Assembly: GCA_019059635.1 (NCBI GenBank)
Contig: JAGVRJ010000010.1
Coordinates: 622,501 to 686,500, forward strand
DNA from: Proales similis
Taxonomy: Eukaryota > Rotifera > Eurotatoria > Ploima > Proalidae
Length of the DNA: 64,000 bases
Direction: 5' to 3'
The position numbers and the translations under genes are program-made. The notes beneath the pieces were generated by a model that made no database searches, was not told the origin of the DNA, and saw nothing but the letters and a program-made list of their open reading frames with translations. Positions within the stretch are counted from its first letter, which is position 1. Each line of letters begins with the position of its first letter. This document shows positions 10,501 to 22,100 of this stretch, in pieces.

Positions 10501-13500
10501 TCTGCCTCCTCCCAGAGCCAAGGTGGTAAAAAGCGAAAAGTGTCACCTTCGATCAGTCCAAGCGCCGCCAAGCCCGAGTTCAAGAGCACGTTGTTGGCCA
10601 CTGCCAAACGAATCGATTCTAAAGATAAGACTAAAGTCACGAGCAAATCGGTTAAATCAAGCCTTAGCAGTGGCAGTACAAGTAGCATTGGCTTAGAAGA
10701 AGAGGCGGCCATATCCAAGAAAAAAGTCAAGCCAGAATCGAACGAGAGCGAAACCAAGACCTCGATTGGCTCGTTGAGTGCCCTCGAAGAGATAAACCCA
10801 AGCAAAGAAGTCGAAATTAAGGAACCAACACCAGACGAAGGGCTTGATACTGCGAAAAGATCACGAGCTGTGTCGTTCTGCGGGTCACTGAACGGCGCCG
10901 AAGAGACCAAAATGAACGAAGAGCTAAACACCGACACCGAGAGTGTTTTGAGCACTTTGTCCTCCTCTGAAAGGAAATTGTCTCGACCCAACGGACCTGA
11001 TCTTGATCAAGAGGAGTCAGTGGCTACTGTCGAGTCTCAGAGAGAAACATCTGTTGCATCGCAGGCATCCAGCCGTCGAGAGTCTGCCTCCAATCATGAC
11101 GCGGACAGTCTGGCTAAAACAGACGAGCTGGTTTCAGTTTGTTCGCCTGAGAGACCTTTCGAAGAGCCAATGCAAATTGACGAGGCCATAATTGAAGTTG
11201 ACGATCATGTTCAGGCTGAGTCGACTCTGCCTGAACACCCTGACGAGCATCCGAAATCTGGAGAGAAAGCAGAAAACAAACTTGATCAGAACAGCGAGAT
11301 GATCGAAGAGGCCGAAGTAAAAACTGCCGACAATCTCGACATTTTTGCGAGTGTCGCTCTCGCTTCAATGTCGAATCATCTAAAGCAGGACGGACAACGG
11401 CTAGAAGAGATCAGTCAATTAGAGACAATTGTCCAAACTCAACAGCCAAGTTTAACAGCTGAAGTTTGTGAAGTGCCGCCCAATGAGCTCTCGATTGGAA
11501 TGGAAAGCCAAGCGACAGTCCAACCTGCCGTCGATAGTCCTCTAACTCCAGTTGGTTCTGTCAAAGAGTCCGCGCACTCGGAAATTTCAGTTCCGATCGA
11601 CACTCAGCCGGAAAAAGAAACCACAGAGCACACGGAAGTCACTTGTGCTCGTCAAGAATTGAAAACTATCAAGGCCGAGATAATTAGCGAAACAAGCTCG
11701 CAAGTGCTGTCAGAGGAACAGAGTCAACTCAGGTCCTCAGAAGGACGGTCTGAAGAGACCAGCATTGTTGAGCTAGCTGAACCAGATCAAGTCGAAAAGT
11801 CGACTGCAAAGCAGGTCGAATTGAAAGGCGAAAAACCGGTCGAATGTTTCCCGTTCGAATCGGCTCAACGAGAGAAGATTCAAACGGTCAAAAAAGAAGC
11901 GTCCGAAAGAGAAGAACCAGACATTCAAGTGCCAATGTGGGTAGACGACCATGCGACAAAATCAAACGAGCAGGCGAACGAGACCGAGTTGCCTCAAATG
12001 CCAGAGCCTTCCCACTTGACTAAGCATTGCTTTAGTCTGAGCAGTCTCATCGGCCCAGCTCTACTGGACGAGCCGAGCAAATCAAATTCTCAACCAAGTC
12101 TAGGCAATGATCCGATGACAAAGCTCATCTTGGATCAACTCGCATCCACCAGTTCCCTTCCGTCTCCAAAACTGCCGAGGCCGTCAAGCGGGGCTTCTCC
12201 GTCGCTGGCAGAGCCCGTGTTAAGGGGCGAATTTAACGCCAGCTGGCACGAGGCCTATTCCAAGTTTCCGCTCCCTTTTCTCGTTCCGCCCAAATACACT
12301 GGTGTGGCCGAAAAGGAGCCAGACTTGACGGCGCCCGCTGAGAAAAAGTCGACCGTAGAGCCCGAGCATTTTAAGAAAAGAATCAAGAATTTCGAGGTCT
12401 GCACTCCGCCAACTCCTTCGACACCGTCAACGCCAATCGAGCCACCTAGTCAATCATCAAGTCCAGCGGCCAAGTTCCATAGTGGCCATTTAATCAAAGG
12501 CAAAAAGCAGTTGGCTCGCGAATATGAGCTTGAGCAAAAGCTACTGCAACAACAACAACAGCCGCCGCCGCCGTCGCATGGGCCAACACCACCACCACCT
12601 CCTCTGCAGGCGCATGCTGTGTCCCAGCCAAAGCCGACGCCAGCAGCTGCATCAGCAAAAATACCAAGCGCTTCATCGTCAGCACCAAGAACATCTACAG
12701 TTCCCTCGCCAAAACCTTCGTCATCCTCTTCAGCTAGCAAAAACCGACCCTCGCCTATTCCGCATGCACCTGGCCTGATAAACAACCTGAATGCAAGAAC
12801 TTCGAACGTCAATTCACCCTTGGATCCATACTTGGCCGATCTGCAGGGTCTCTCGCCGTTTTTGTTCGCCGCAGCAGCTGCAGCCGCCCAGCAACAGCAA
12901 CAGGCTACACACGAACTGAATGCGGCAAGCATTGCAGGAAAAAGCCCGAGACCACCTGGAAAGAGCGCTCAGGCGAATCCGCTCGAGTTCATGAACCAGA
13001 TGATGCTACTGAGCAGTTTTGATCGATCGCTGCTCGGCATTCCGGAATCGGCCGCGTCTGCTGCTGTTGATCCTTTTGACACAAACTATTTCACCGGCTA
13101 CACAGAGTTCCAGGAGCCGAGCCGCATTATCTGGAAGGGCAGTTTCACAATCAAAAATGACAAGGCCACAGTCGCCATGAACTTTGTCAGTGGCAGTGTT
13201 GAAATAGCACGCTACTGTCTCGAACAAATGAGCGTTGACGGGCAGAATGGCGCGCCGTTACGAATCAGTCAACGCATGCGACTGGAGACTACTCAGCTTG
13301 AAGGCCTGCAGCGAAAACTGTCCTTCGACAATGAGCATTCGATTCTGCTCGCGGTGCCGTTCGGGCCCAACGCTCTCGAACAAATGAAAGAGACCAGCTA
13401 CTTGAGGAACAGTTTCCTCAACTACTTGAGTGAAAAGAAGGCGGCCGGAATACTTAACGTCGCATCGCCCCGGGTAAGTGCCGTCTCAACGTTCATTCCA

Positions 13501-13659
13501 ACTTTTCTTTTTGCTCACTTGCAATTTAAGGGCGCTTTTGTGGTTCACATATTTCCGCCTTGTCCGTTCACGTGGGAGACGTTACGCTACAGAGCTCCTG
13601 ACCTAATCAAGCGTCTGGGCGATTACACGCATTTACTAATTGTGATTGCCAGTGTCTGA
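7510..13659 (+). CDS. SPEN: Spen/SHARP family transcriptional co-regulator
   Basis: Spen proteins are large nuclear repressors linking RNA and transcription factors to histone deacetylase complexes. Two coding exons, 7510-13473 and 13531-13659, give 2030 residues. Tandem RRM-like domains occupy about 49-300: the second has RNP2 RILSLRNL and RNP1 DAALVQFS, the third has KVIWLDEL and SQALIYFA, and the first is degenerate. About 1550 residues of low-complexity Ser/Lys/Glu-rich sequence follow, with poly-Ser, poly-Gln and proline-rich runs. The C-terminal SPOC domain (about 1870-2030) is clear: SRIIWKGSFTIKND, RISQRMRLETTQLEGL and the final HLLIVIASV. The start is inferred: the Met at 7510 begins a basic MHSKRVERGRRRNKRR segment suited to a nuclear protein; an in-frame ATG at 7219 or a spliced upstream exon are alternatives. 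Confidence 0.93.
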   Translation: MHSKRVERGRRRNKRRSRSPNSTSRSNSSGSSSSTSTSSIETAKPLQDPVRLVRASNLSSRSSREALYDEFSKFGRVIMIQIEAAERRAEILYSKSEEAQRCVSSPPSVDSRSLNCERVDANKWVSGHRLEEVWRQQRLHEFAPRATRILSLRNLGREMKSNELKQRLDNKYGEIIDVQVIRSDAALVQFSDIRSVVKAIKCLSGRMMADQALRASFGKPRPSKVIWLDELSAVDEKQLIEHIYSRTNARPERIRLDRSHSQALIYFASEQQAAEAVQVLHGHRLNGKRLMADFASKQLIALARWSEEDSHQQGSESASAVSSGSSRDASPESSRPNQLLSAPSTPGNNSHASTPHSSLNSTPNRNSHKPPARIPLVGDQSKDPRLKAGNSSDYLSSRHLNGDMELRLPSFGWTSKSAEVSDSDSEKRSLEERIKLLDEMIDKQSKGQRVSPAAAHAPKTSLNLSCSLQPKLSKLFDMEEQRIHSRSLTATARFTATAAAQLAMVVAAKNKPREEIQTPPGTPSSVQIAEKLGLKVRCPNSNDSAASLSPASSRAGFSPKIDARQPSPSVMATSSPMSAADPEPVKSTEVLPVKEEPEKQFEKKPAEESKGSAERKEEAPVVKTAPSLISKPIVVSKVPKKAPATPVATSKSTPKAVGSKSVKSTPVATTHGKSEKEHKELQQSAKAKPTEKAKSSKPSTELNGSVVKAKKEPSKEAAKSGKVQHKDLYDSEESEQEKPKSQIIKKSTHEKQQQHHHTPTTQTATLSSKEKQATESKKPKARKPSSHSDSSSEDEKKLAKSQKEKSKRSSKDEARKSVGLKRELANLFQSKALNLASLNQSMYDRVKAHPRTIEPSSSKKRRREKKRREPSSDSSSSSSSSNTSATGSSDSDDSSGSSSEDSSSESSSASSTESEQKSSGKSAKALKRPQASSDQEPKHAPKQLKTQRKRLNSRDSLFDSEEAPQKRKLEQSNHDQTKCSEALKRIRADSSSSSSLASASSQSQGGKKRKVSPSISPSAAKPEFKSTLLATAKRIDSKDKTKVTSKSVKSSLSSGSTSSIGLEEEAAISKKKVKPESNESETKTSIGSLSALEEINPSKEVEIKEPTPDEGLDTAKRSRAVSFCGSLNGAEETKMNEELNTDTESVLSTLSSSERKLSRPNGPDLDQEESVATVESQRETSVASQASSRRESASNHDADSLAKTDELVSVCSPERPFEEPMQIDEAIIEVDDHVQAESTLPEHPDEHPKSGEKAENKLDQNSEMIEEAEVKTADNLDIFASVALASMSNHLKQDGQRLEEISQLETIVQTQQPSLTAEVCEVPPNELSIGMESQATVQPAVDSPLTPVGSVKESAHSEISVPIDTQPEKETTEHTEVTCARQELKTIKAEIISETSSQVLSEEQSQLRSSEGRSEETSIVELAEPDQVEKSTAKQVELKGEKPVECFPFESAQREKIQTVKKEASEREEPDIQVPMWVDDHATKSNEQANETELPQMPEPSHLTKHCFSLSSLIGPALLDEPSKSNSQPSLGNDPMTKLILDQLASTSSLPSPKLPRPSSGASPSLAEPVLRGEFNASWHEAYSKFPLPFLVPPKYTGVAEKEPDLTAPAEKKSTVEPEHFKKRIKNFEVCTPPTPSTPSTPIEPPSQSSSPAAKFHSGHLIKGKKQLAREYELEQKLLQQQQQPPPPSHGPTPPPPPLQAHAVSQPKPTPAAASAKIPSASSSAPRTSTVPSPKPSSSSSASKNRPSPIPHAPGLINNLNARTSNVNSPLDPYLADLQGLSPFLFAAAAAAAQQQQQATHELNAASIAGKSPRPPGKSAQANPLEFMNQMMLLSSFDRSLLGIPESAASAAVDPFDTNYFTGYTEFQEPSRIIWKGSFTIKNDKATVAMNFVSGSVEIARYCLEQMSVDGQNGAPLRISQRMRLETTQLEGLQRKLSFDNEHSILLAVPFGPNALEQMKETSYLRNSFLNYLSEKKAAGILNVASPRVSAVSTFIPTFLFAHLQFKGAFVVHIFPPCPFTWETLRYRAPDLIKRLGDYTHLLIVIASV

Positions 13660-14711
13660 TCGGCAGCGAGCGCCCTACCATCCACATAGCGTGCTGCGAG
13701 GCTGCAATATGGCACCGAGCTCGCATAGGCCACAATTAAACCGCTAGAAACAGCAACAACCCGCAGAATTAAAAGGCAGCCACAAAGCCGCATTGTGACA
13801 AAGCCACATCAACCCTCACCACCCCCCGATTGTGCGTGTGTTTGTGCGTGCGTGCGTGAGTGTGTAGATAGAGCTACTCGTGCAAGAAACATGTTTAAGC
13901 AAAACAAAAAACAATTTGAGATCTCAAGCGTCGTTGTTCGTTTTTTCTTTCATTTGATAGCCGCTCTCGCACTTGTTTGTTAAACAATCAATCTGTACAA
14001 TAGTGTTCCTCTTCTCTACGTTTGTTTTTTCGTTTTTCTTTTTTTTTTTTTCATTTGTATTTGGTTCGTCAGCTCGTCATTTGCTCGATACGATTACAAC
14101 AATGGTCAATCTGGAACAGTCTCGATCTGATTCAAACGAGCCGGGGCGACAAGCTGGCCCTTGAGAGTCGATCAAGGCCCTGAATTTGTTGGATAACGAC
14201 ACCTTGTCAATTCACTTGTGCGCTCTGATCGCTCTATTTGTCCTTTGTCTACGTCTCTTCTTTCTTTCTTTTTTTTTATGAATCTTATCACTGTTTGACT
14301 ACAAATAAATATTTATTAAACATGCGCGCTACAGTCTAATAAATCAGTCTAAGAGCTAGCCCGTCTTGCAAATGGTTAATCCTCTTGAACCCTTATTCTG
14401 CTACTTGATGTAGAAAACGTTTTTTTTCAAAGCTCTCCATTCCACTTGAATCTGCGCCCTCCACTAGCTTGCTGACGCATTCGATTTTTTGCTTAATAGC
14501 AAGCTCCGTCCATAGTAATTATTGAAGGGCTTTCCTCCAAAATTCGGAGGCTGTCTCTTTTGGTAATTAAAAATGGTGTCAATATTCTGATTGGCTCCAA
14601 CCCTCCATGCTTTCGAGTGTTCTAGGCACTCTTCACCGTATATTTATGATGATGTGCCATACGAGCCGAACCTTTTGGCCGCTCGTCAGGATAGATTGTA
14701 TTAAACCGAAA
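13660..14711. other. Spen 3' untranslated region and spacer
   Basis: T-rich non-coding DNA with a short GTGC/GTGTG low-complexity stretch near 13830-13865. AATAAA at 14304-14309 is the probable Spen poly(A) signal, implying a 3' UTR of about 650 nt. The remainder leads to the GPCR gene. Confidence 0.6.
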
Positions 14712-15820
14712 ATGTTCACGAATCTGGTTGCGTCTTTGAATGCGTTCAATGCCGTGTTCGGCACAATCGGTAAATACCTCTAGATGCACTCTTTGGTCTT
14801 ATGCTGAACCATGCCCATCTCTAATGATGAACAAAGCAAATTTGATTGTAATCGCGTCGATTCTGAATCACGCAAAGTTGCGGATAAGCTCTCCGTTCAT
14901 CTTGCTTCTGAATCTGACCCTGGCACAACTGTTCGGTCTCCTATTCTCCAGCCCGTTCATCAGTCTAGGTTTGAGCTAAGTTGGCAGCAAAATGGCCTTT
15001 GTCTCATCGTGGCTCTTTTAAAAGGCATCTGGAAAGAGAGAGACCTGCTGCAGCGTCATCCATTCCTCTGCTCGCTGCAAGGCAGTGTGCTTGTGATCGC
15101 TGGTCGAAGCCTAATGCTTACATTTGTGGCCATCGCCATCAATCGGTAAACAGCCATTTGTTTGCTCGGTCACAGTCGGCATCACCTATCATTTCTTCTC
15201 AACAGATTCTGCCTCTTCTTCACTCCTGGACTTTACAAGAAAATATTCTCGCTGCGCAACACTCGCCTATGGTCTCTGTTGATCTGGTTGGTTGTGTTTT
15301 TGCTGGACCTGCCCAACAACATCCGTAAGTAGAGACCGAGCCTCCAATTAAAGTACTCCAATTGACAGAGACTCCTCTGATTAACTCGACTGAATCAGCG
15401 TTCGGCAAAAGAGCGTTCGACTCACGCTTTCTGTTGTGTCACGGAAATCCCAACAGCTTGACTGCTTCACTTCGCCTGACCGTCTGGTTTGCCTATTTGC
15501 CAATGCTTCTCACAACAGCCATTCACCTGTTCATGGTGTTGAACATTGACCAAGTCAAGAGCCGCATTACCAAAATGGAGCAAAACTCCAAGGCCCTCTC
15601 GCACTTCAAGGCCATCTTCTTGTCCTGGCTATTGAACTGCCTCTGCTGGCTTCCGCAAACAAGCTTAATTCACCTGAACCTAAAACCCGACGAGTTTGTC
15701 TGCTTGTCATTACAAACTCTTAGCCTCTCTTATTTTAGTCTAAATCCAGTTTTGTTTGCCGTCTACAACTGGCCGCTGAGAAACTCGATTCGAAGATTTC
15801 TTCGCTGCTCATTTGATTAG
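14712..15820 (+). CDS. Orphan class A (rhodopsin-like) GPCR
   Basis: A seven-transmembrane receptor whose ligand cannot be told. Exons: 14712-14769, 14837-14968, 15025-15145, 15206-15324 and 15369-15820, in phase, giving 293 residues. Class A landmarks: Asn1.50 in TM1 (IANLIVIASI), a TM2 of the NLTLAQL type, the TM3 cysteine (HPFLCSLQGS) paired with an extracellular loop 2 cysteine (LLCHGN), Trp4.50 (WSLLIWLVVFLL), CWLP in TM6 and NPVLF in TM7. Departures are notable: Asp2.50 is Gln, the DRY motif is INR, and NPxxY is NPxxF. The N terminus is only about 15 residues long and lacks a visible glycosylation site. AATAAA follows at 15852. It is short but looks intact; I infer a lineage-specific peptide-like receptor. 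Confidence 0.85.
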
Positions 15821-16148
15821 GCGTTTTATTTCGTTGTTTAGCTCAAAAAAAAATAAACATTTTATCACTGAACTAAATTCTGAACACTTTCGCTCAAGCA
15901 AATGGTCTGCACATTAATATAGGAGGGCAGTGATAAGACATGACACGTTTGTCCTTGCCAGTCTAAACCGAAAGTGCTGCCATGACTACCAAGCTGTAAC
16001 CATGACGAGACGCAAATAGGCTGAGAGCGGTGCTGGAATTCGTTAATTTTATTCTTGTATTTACTAATTTACTCGAATTTGAGCGCGTTCTGTTCGGATT
16101 CAAATAGAAAGAAAGCAAGAAGGCAATTAGAAGACGAGAAGCAGCCGA
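15821..16148. other. Spacer between GPCR and DNAH2
   Basis: 328 bp with the GPCR poly(A) signal at 15852-15857 and, towards the right end, the presumed DNAH2 promoter and 5' UTR. No ORF or site of note. Confidence 0.6.
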
Positions 16149-19100
16149 ATGTCGTCGAATCCAGCTTCACCAAAGCCGGATCCGGTTGCCAACTCTTCAG
16201 AGACCAAGCAAGAGCAGATTGAGAATGAACAAACGCAAGAAAACAATTTGACCGATCAACAGGACTCGGCCAGAGCAGGCCGAGAGTCAAAGCAATCAAA
16301 TCATGCACCCAAAAGCAGTCCCACGCCGCCGGAGAAAATTCGCAAGAACTCGGCGAAAAGTGAAAGTGCACCAGTTCAACTAGAAGAGTTTGAGCCCAGC
16401 AACGAGCAAGGAGGCGAAGAAAACGGCCCAAGTGAAGAAAAGGAGGCAGAACTCGAGGAAGGACTGTCTTCGGAAGAACCGTCTCCTGAGCCGCTGGTAA
16501 AGGCAATTCGCTGAATCCTTGATAATAAAGCCAAGCTCAGTTGATCTTTAATCTGAATTTAGGTGCCTTTTGTCAAAGCGCTGATAAAATTGGCCGATTT
16601 GAGAGAGGAAATGTGGACTGAGGAGTACTTGGGCAAAGTAGATGAGTTCCTCGAGTCAGGAGACAAGCTCATTCTCTGCGCCTATGTGGACGTGGGCAAA
16701 AAGCGCGAGGACGACCGACTCGTAGTTGAGCTAGAACTGCCCTCTGTGCCGGTGGTTCAGTTCAGCTACATGGTCAAGGCGATAAACTGTGAGCCGATCA
16801 GGACTGTAGAGCAGTTCAATCAAAATGTGCAGTACGGCGTGTTCAGTGGCCGTCACCTTCTCAGTCTTCTGCGGCTCACGTCTGGCCTCTATGCGCCGAT
16901 ATTTTTCGGCAACGAAACATGGCCCGACTGTAGGCTAAGTTTTAAGAAGCTGTGAAAATCGAGTGAATAACAAGGCGATTTTCTAGCAATCAAGAACGAT
17001 TTTTCAACTCAGCTGCATCGTTTTCTGGCATCACTAACGGACACCACGTGGAAGATGGAGGGTGCCACTGTGCTCTACATCCCAAAAGAGGGCGCCGAGT
17101 TGGACATCGAAGTGGCTGCCAAGAACAAAGAGCTCGTGCAGAGACTCGAAAGTAAGCACGCCTGTTGAGACTCGAGTAGAAAGCGGCATCTAATTTAATT
17201 CAGCGGCGGTGATCCACTGGTCGAGGCAATTGAAGGACGTGCTCAACTCACAGGACATGTCCGGCCTGGACGAGACTGCCGGGCCTTTAGAAGAGATTGA
17301 GTTTTGGCGAGCCAGGAGCCAAGATCTGATGGGCATAAGCAAGCAACTTAACAAGTCGTCGGTGAAGCGAATAACCAAAATTCTCACCGCTGCCAAGTCA
17401 TCCTACATCACCTCGTTTGTGAAATTGGCCAAGCAAATTCAGGTAACTATTTCTCAGTTCTAGAGCCCATTGTTTGATTTGAAGCTGAACTGAGCAACTG
17501 TATCCAAATAGGACGGATCTAAACAAGCGGAGAATAATCTGAAATTTCTGCTTGTGCTCAAAGACCCGTGTCTGGAGCTGTCCGACGCCAAGCCGCAGGA
17601 AATAGCCAAAATGCTGCCACGCATATTGAACACAATCAGAGTGATTTGGATTAATTCGGAGTACTACAACACCCGAGAACGGCTCACAGCCATGTTCAGA
17701 AAGGTGCACTTGAGTCAGCTCGACCTGCGTTGGCGTCAAACACTCTTAATTTTCTCTTCCTGTTTGATTAAAGCTGAGCAACGAGATCATCCGAAGATGC
17801 AGCTGGTCAATAAATCTGGATCGAATATTCGACGGCTATGTGGCCTCGAGCAAGCAGACACTCGAGGAATGCATTGAATGCTGCAAATCGTGGAAGGAGA
17901 TCTACTTGAACGTAACTGAGTTGCTCGCTTGCTTGCATCAAGAAACTCGTTCAAGAAATGGGTCCTAGGCGGTGAAGGTGCACGAGAAACTCGGCGTCAA
18001 AGACTGGAAGCTGGACCGAACGACAATCTTCGCCCAAATAGACGCGTTCATTCAGCGCTGCCGCGACCTAAACGAGGTGAGCAAACTGCCCGGCTGCTTT
18101 TGGACTGCTTGCGTCTGAACGATCGATCGACGTTAGATTTGCGATTGCCAAGTGCACTTTGCCAACTACGAAGACGGAACCAAGAAAGAACTGCCAATAT
18201 TCGGCGGCCAAAAGGGTCCGGAGATGACTCGCAATCTGGCCGAAATAGAGTCCACATTCAATCGTCATCTGTTTGAATTGAGACGAGTCAAGGAGACAAT
18301 TCTGGACGTGAAGGCAACTAGCTGGCACGAGGACTACAATCGGTAAAGAGCGGTCAACTCAATTTCGAGCAACTTCAATTTCGAGTAATTTTCACTCACA
18401 CGCCGATTAGCTTTCGCTCGGCGGTCAAGGAGATTGAAGTGATGATCATCAATGTGCTGAACGGCGCCTTTGAGACCGTCACCAATGTCGAGCAAGGAGT
18501 TGAAATACTCGACGCGTTCATGCATCTTAACTCGCGCGAGGTTTGTCTCACACTCAAGACCAGTTTGCTCGACTTTTCGCCATTCAATCGGACTAGGCGA
18601 TTAGACGAACAATAGACAAGAAAACGGCCGACGTCTACCACTTGTTCATCGCCGATTTGAACTGTGTCAAGCGAGAGCTGAACGCGCGCAATTGCAACCT
18701 GGTCGGAATGCAGCCCAAGTACGCGGGCGCCGCCGCCTGGGCCAGAGGCTTGAAAAAGCGAATTGAAACGTAAGCGAATCGACAGCAGTCTCTTTGTTGC
18801 GGCCATCTCTCATCTTCGACCTCTTTAGGCAAATGCTCATACTTAACATGGCGCACTTTTTGCCTGCGACCGGCATCGGCGATGAGGCTCGAGCTCAGTA
18901 CAAGTTCACCACACACGCATTGGACGAGTTCATGCGGAAATGCTTCAACGAGTGGTCGTTCAGCCTTGACAATGTGAATGAGCTTTTTTTTTGGTGTTCG
19001 GGCCTGCCTTGACAATTTTCAAATTGAAGGAACCTCTCAAACTGCTGGAGACGTCGATATTGAGGAAGAGTCCGGAAATGTCGATGATGATCGATGTGAA

Positions 19101-22100
19101 CCTCAGCCCGAAGATGTTGAAAATCTTGTCAGAGATCTACTATTTTGAGAGGCTCGGCTTTGAAATTCCTTCGTACTGTGCGGACGCGTATGCGCTGCGG
19201 GATGAGATTCGCAACACGAAAGAACACGTGCTCACCCTGGTCAATGATTACAATCGAATAATCGGCGCACTGAGTGCCCAAGAGCGCGATCTGTTCAAGG
19301 ACAGAATCAAGAGCTTGGAGAAGCGAATACAGCCCGGCTTTTCCAAGCTCACTTGGACCAAAGCCAAAGCGGTCGAAGAGTTCATATTCGCGTGCAGACG
19401 TCATGCCAGTGAACTACAGGCGACCATCGACAAATACAAACAGTCGGTCATGGAGTGCTACAGATGCTGCAAGAAGATCAGCGAACTGCTCCTGGTCAAA
19501 GTGGACGGCAAGAACATATTTGAGAACTTGGACTTTGAGCAGAACCAGTCAAAGCATCGGCAAGATGTGGCTGTGAGGCTCACCGAGCTCTATCACAAAA
19601 TCGAGAAGGAGCTGAGCAACACGTACGAGATGTTTCGCAAGGAGCAGACCAAAGAAGTCAAAGAGCAGTGGAAGAGGCTGGTGAGGAAGATCTACGAGAT
19701 TCTGGAGGCGGCCTTCCGACTCAACGTCAAGAGCTCGCTGCTCGAGTTGTCCAAAGCGATAAACGGCGACGGCAAGTCAACGCCCAATCCTCTATTCAAG
19801 GTGCGCGTCATTCTCGAGGCATACGAAGAACGAGTGCCTACCGACAGCGGCGAGATGGGCCTCGTCACCAAATACAAAATCAACTTCGATCCGAGCCTCG
19901 ACCAGCTTGCCTACTTGGTAAACTCAATCGGCCAATACCATCTGACCGACACGATATCGCAGATCACCAAATCCAAATACGATGTGTTCGGCCATGATCG
20001 AGAGCCCATCTACTTGACAATCAGCCATGACGATGACAAGCTGAAAATAGAGCAGCAGATCGCTGCCGGCATGGACAACAACGCCAAGCTGCTCGAAAAG
20101 TATTTGACCACGTGGCACAATTTCAGAGAGCTGTGGGAAGTGAGCAAAGAAAAGTTCTTGGTGCGCTACGAGCAAAGGAACCCGGCCGTGTCAACATTCG
20201 ACGGCGATATTGCCAGGTTCGCATCTGTGCCCTTTTGAGCTTCGTTTCGGGGTCCTTTAAGAGTTTATTGGCCCTTCACTGACCCTCGCTGCTTTTCTTT
20301 TCCTTGTGACATGCTTGCTCGACTCTAACCTTGCCGCCTTTAGATACACCGAAGTGGAAAATAATATTCAAAACCAGGAGGCGATTCAAACGATTCAGTT
20401 CATTCTGTTGGATTGCACGCCGCTCAAGTACTCGCTGCTCGGACATTGCCAAGAGTGGCAGAACAGTTTCACGGCGCTTCTACTCAAATTGGCTACCAGG
20501 GCGCTTGACAGCCAGCTGGCCTATTTCGAAGAAAACAGCCAACGCGTGCTAGTCCCGCCCGACAGCCACTATGACTTGGACGCGAGCAACAAGCTGCTCG
20601 AGTCGCTTCAAAACGCCCTTCCCGAAGTGGAAGAGCAGTTCATGCCGCTTAACGAGCAGTTCAATGTCCTCAACAAATACGAAGTGACAATTCCAGAAGA
20701 GGTGAGACAGTCGCCCTCTCCCGATCGGCTCAATCTAATTCAATTAATCAATCAATCGAACTCGTTTTAGACTAGCGAAAAACTCAAAACGCTGCCGTCC
20801 AAATGGGAAGCGTACAAGCAAACTCTGCTCGACGTGGAGGAAATGCTCAAGCGGTCAAAAGACAAATTCAAGAACAAGCTTCTGCAACAGTCCGAGGACT
20901 TTAAGAAGAACGTGAGCGAAGTGGTGAACGAGTTCAAGTCAAAGGGGCCGTTCTCGGCCGACACCAGTCCGGCAGAGGTGAGTTGCTCGAAACTTATAGC
21001 TTCGAAATCGGGCTCTTGACTCAATGGCCGATACTTGCAAAAGGCGCTCGAGGTCATTCAGGCGATGAAGGCCAAACTAGAAAAGCTGAAGGAAGAGGAG
21101 CAGGAGCTGCGTCGTGGCCTGGGCATATTCAAAATCGACCATCCTTTGTCCAAAGAGATCCAGGCCATGGAAAAGGACATTGAGGCGTTGGAGAAAGTGT
21201 GGCTTCTCGCCAAAGAGTGGGAAGAGAACTACGGCGGCTGGAAGAGCACAATATTCAAGGAGCTCGAGACCAGGGACATGGACGACTTTGCCCAGAGTCA
21301 GTTCAAAGAGTTGGTGAAAATGTCGCGTGAACTGCGAGTGAGTGCTCTTTTTCTTTTGGTCCGCCCATTGAACATTTCAATAATGCTGTGAATCGGCCAG
21401 GAAAAGAACTGGGAAATAGTCGAGACCACAAAGAACAAAGTGGACCGTTTCAGGCGAACTATGCCACTGGTCAACGATCTGCACAACAAATCGATGCGCG
21501 ATCGCCACTGGATTCAAATCAAAGACCAGTCGAACAAACAGTTCGACGAGAACAGCGACGAGTTCACTCTGGACGCCATAATCGAGCTTCATTTCGAAGA
21601 GAACGCTGCCCTCATAAACGAAGTGTCCGAGGCTGCTTCCAAAGAGTTTGAAATTGAAAAAGTAAAAACTGCAGTTCAATTTATGCTATTCGTCAGTCTC
21701 TCATCGCTTTTTGTTGCCACAGGGCCTCAAAGCCATAAACGAAAAGTGGGAGATTACAGTCTATGAGGTTGGCGCGCACAAGGACAAGGGCCACCACAAG
21801 ATCAAGTGAGCATCAAGTCGATCTGAAGCGCTCGATTCCAAACTAATTGCGCACTCTTAGATCAACGGACGATGTGATGAAAGCGATTGAAGACGACCAG
21901 ATTATGCTGTCTACGTTCAAAGCGTCCAGATTTGTGAAGCCGTTTATAAGGGAAGTTGACGAATGGGAGCGGGCCATATCGCGCATTCTGGAGATTACCG
22001 AATCGCTGCTGAACGTGCAGCGGCAATGGCTCTATTTGGAGAACATATTCGCCGGAGAGGACATCCGAAATCAGCTACCGAAGGAAACTGCCGAGTTCGA

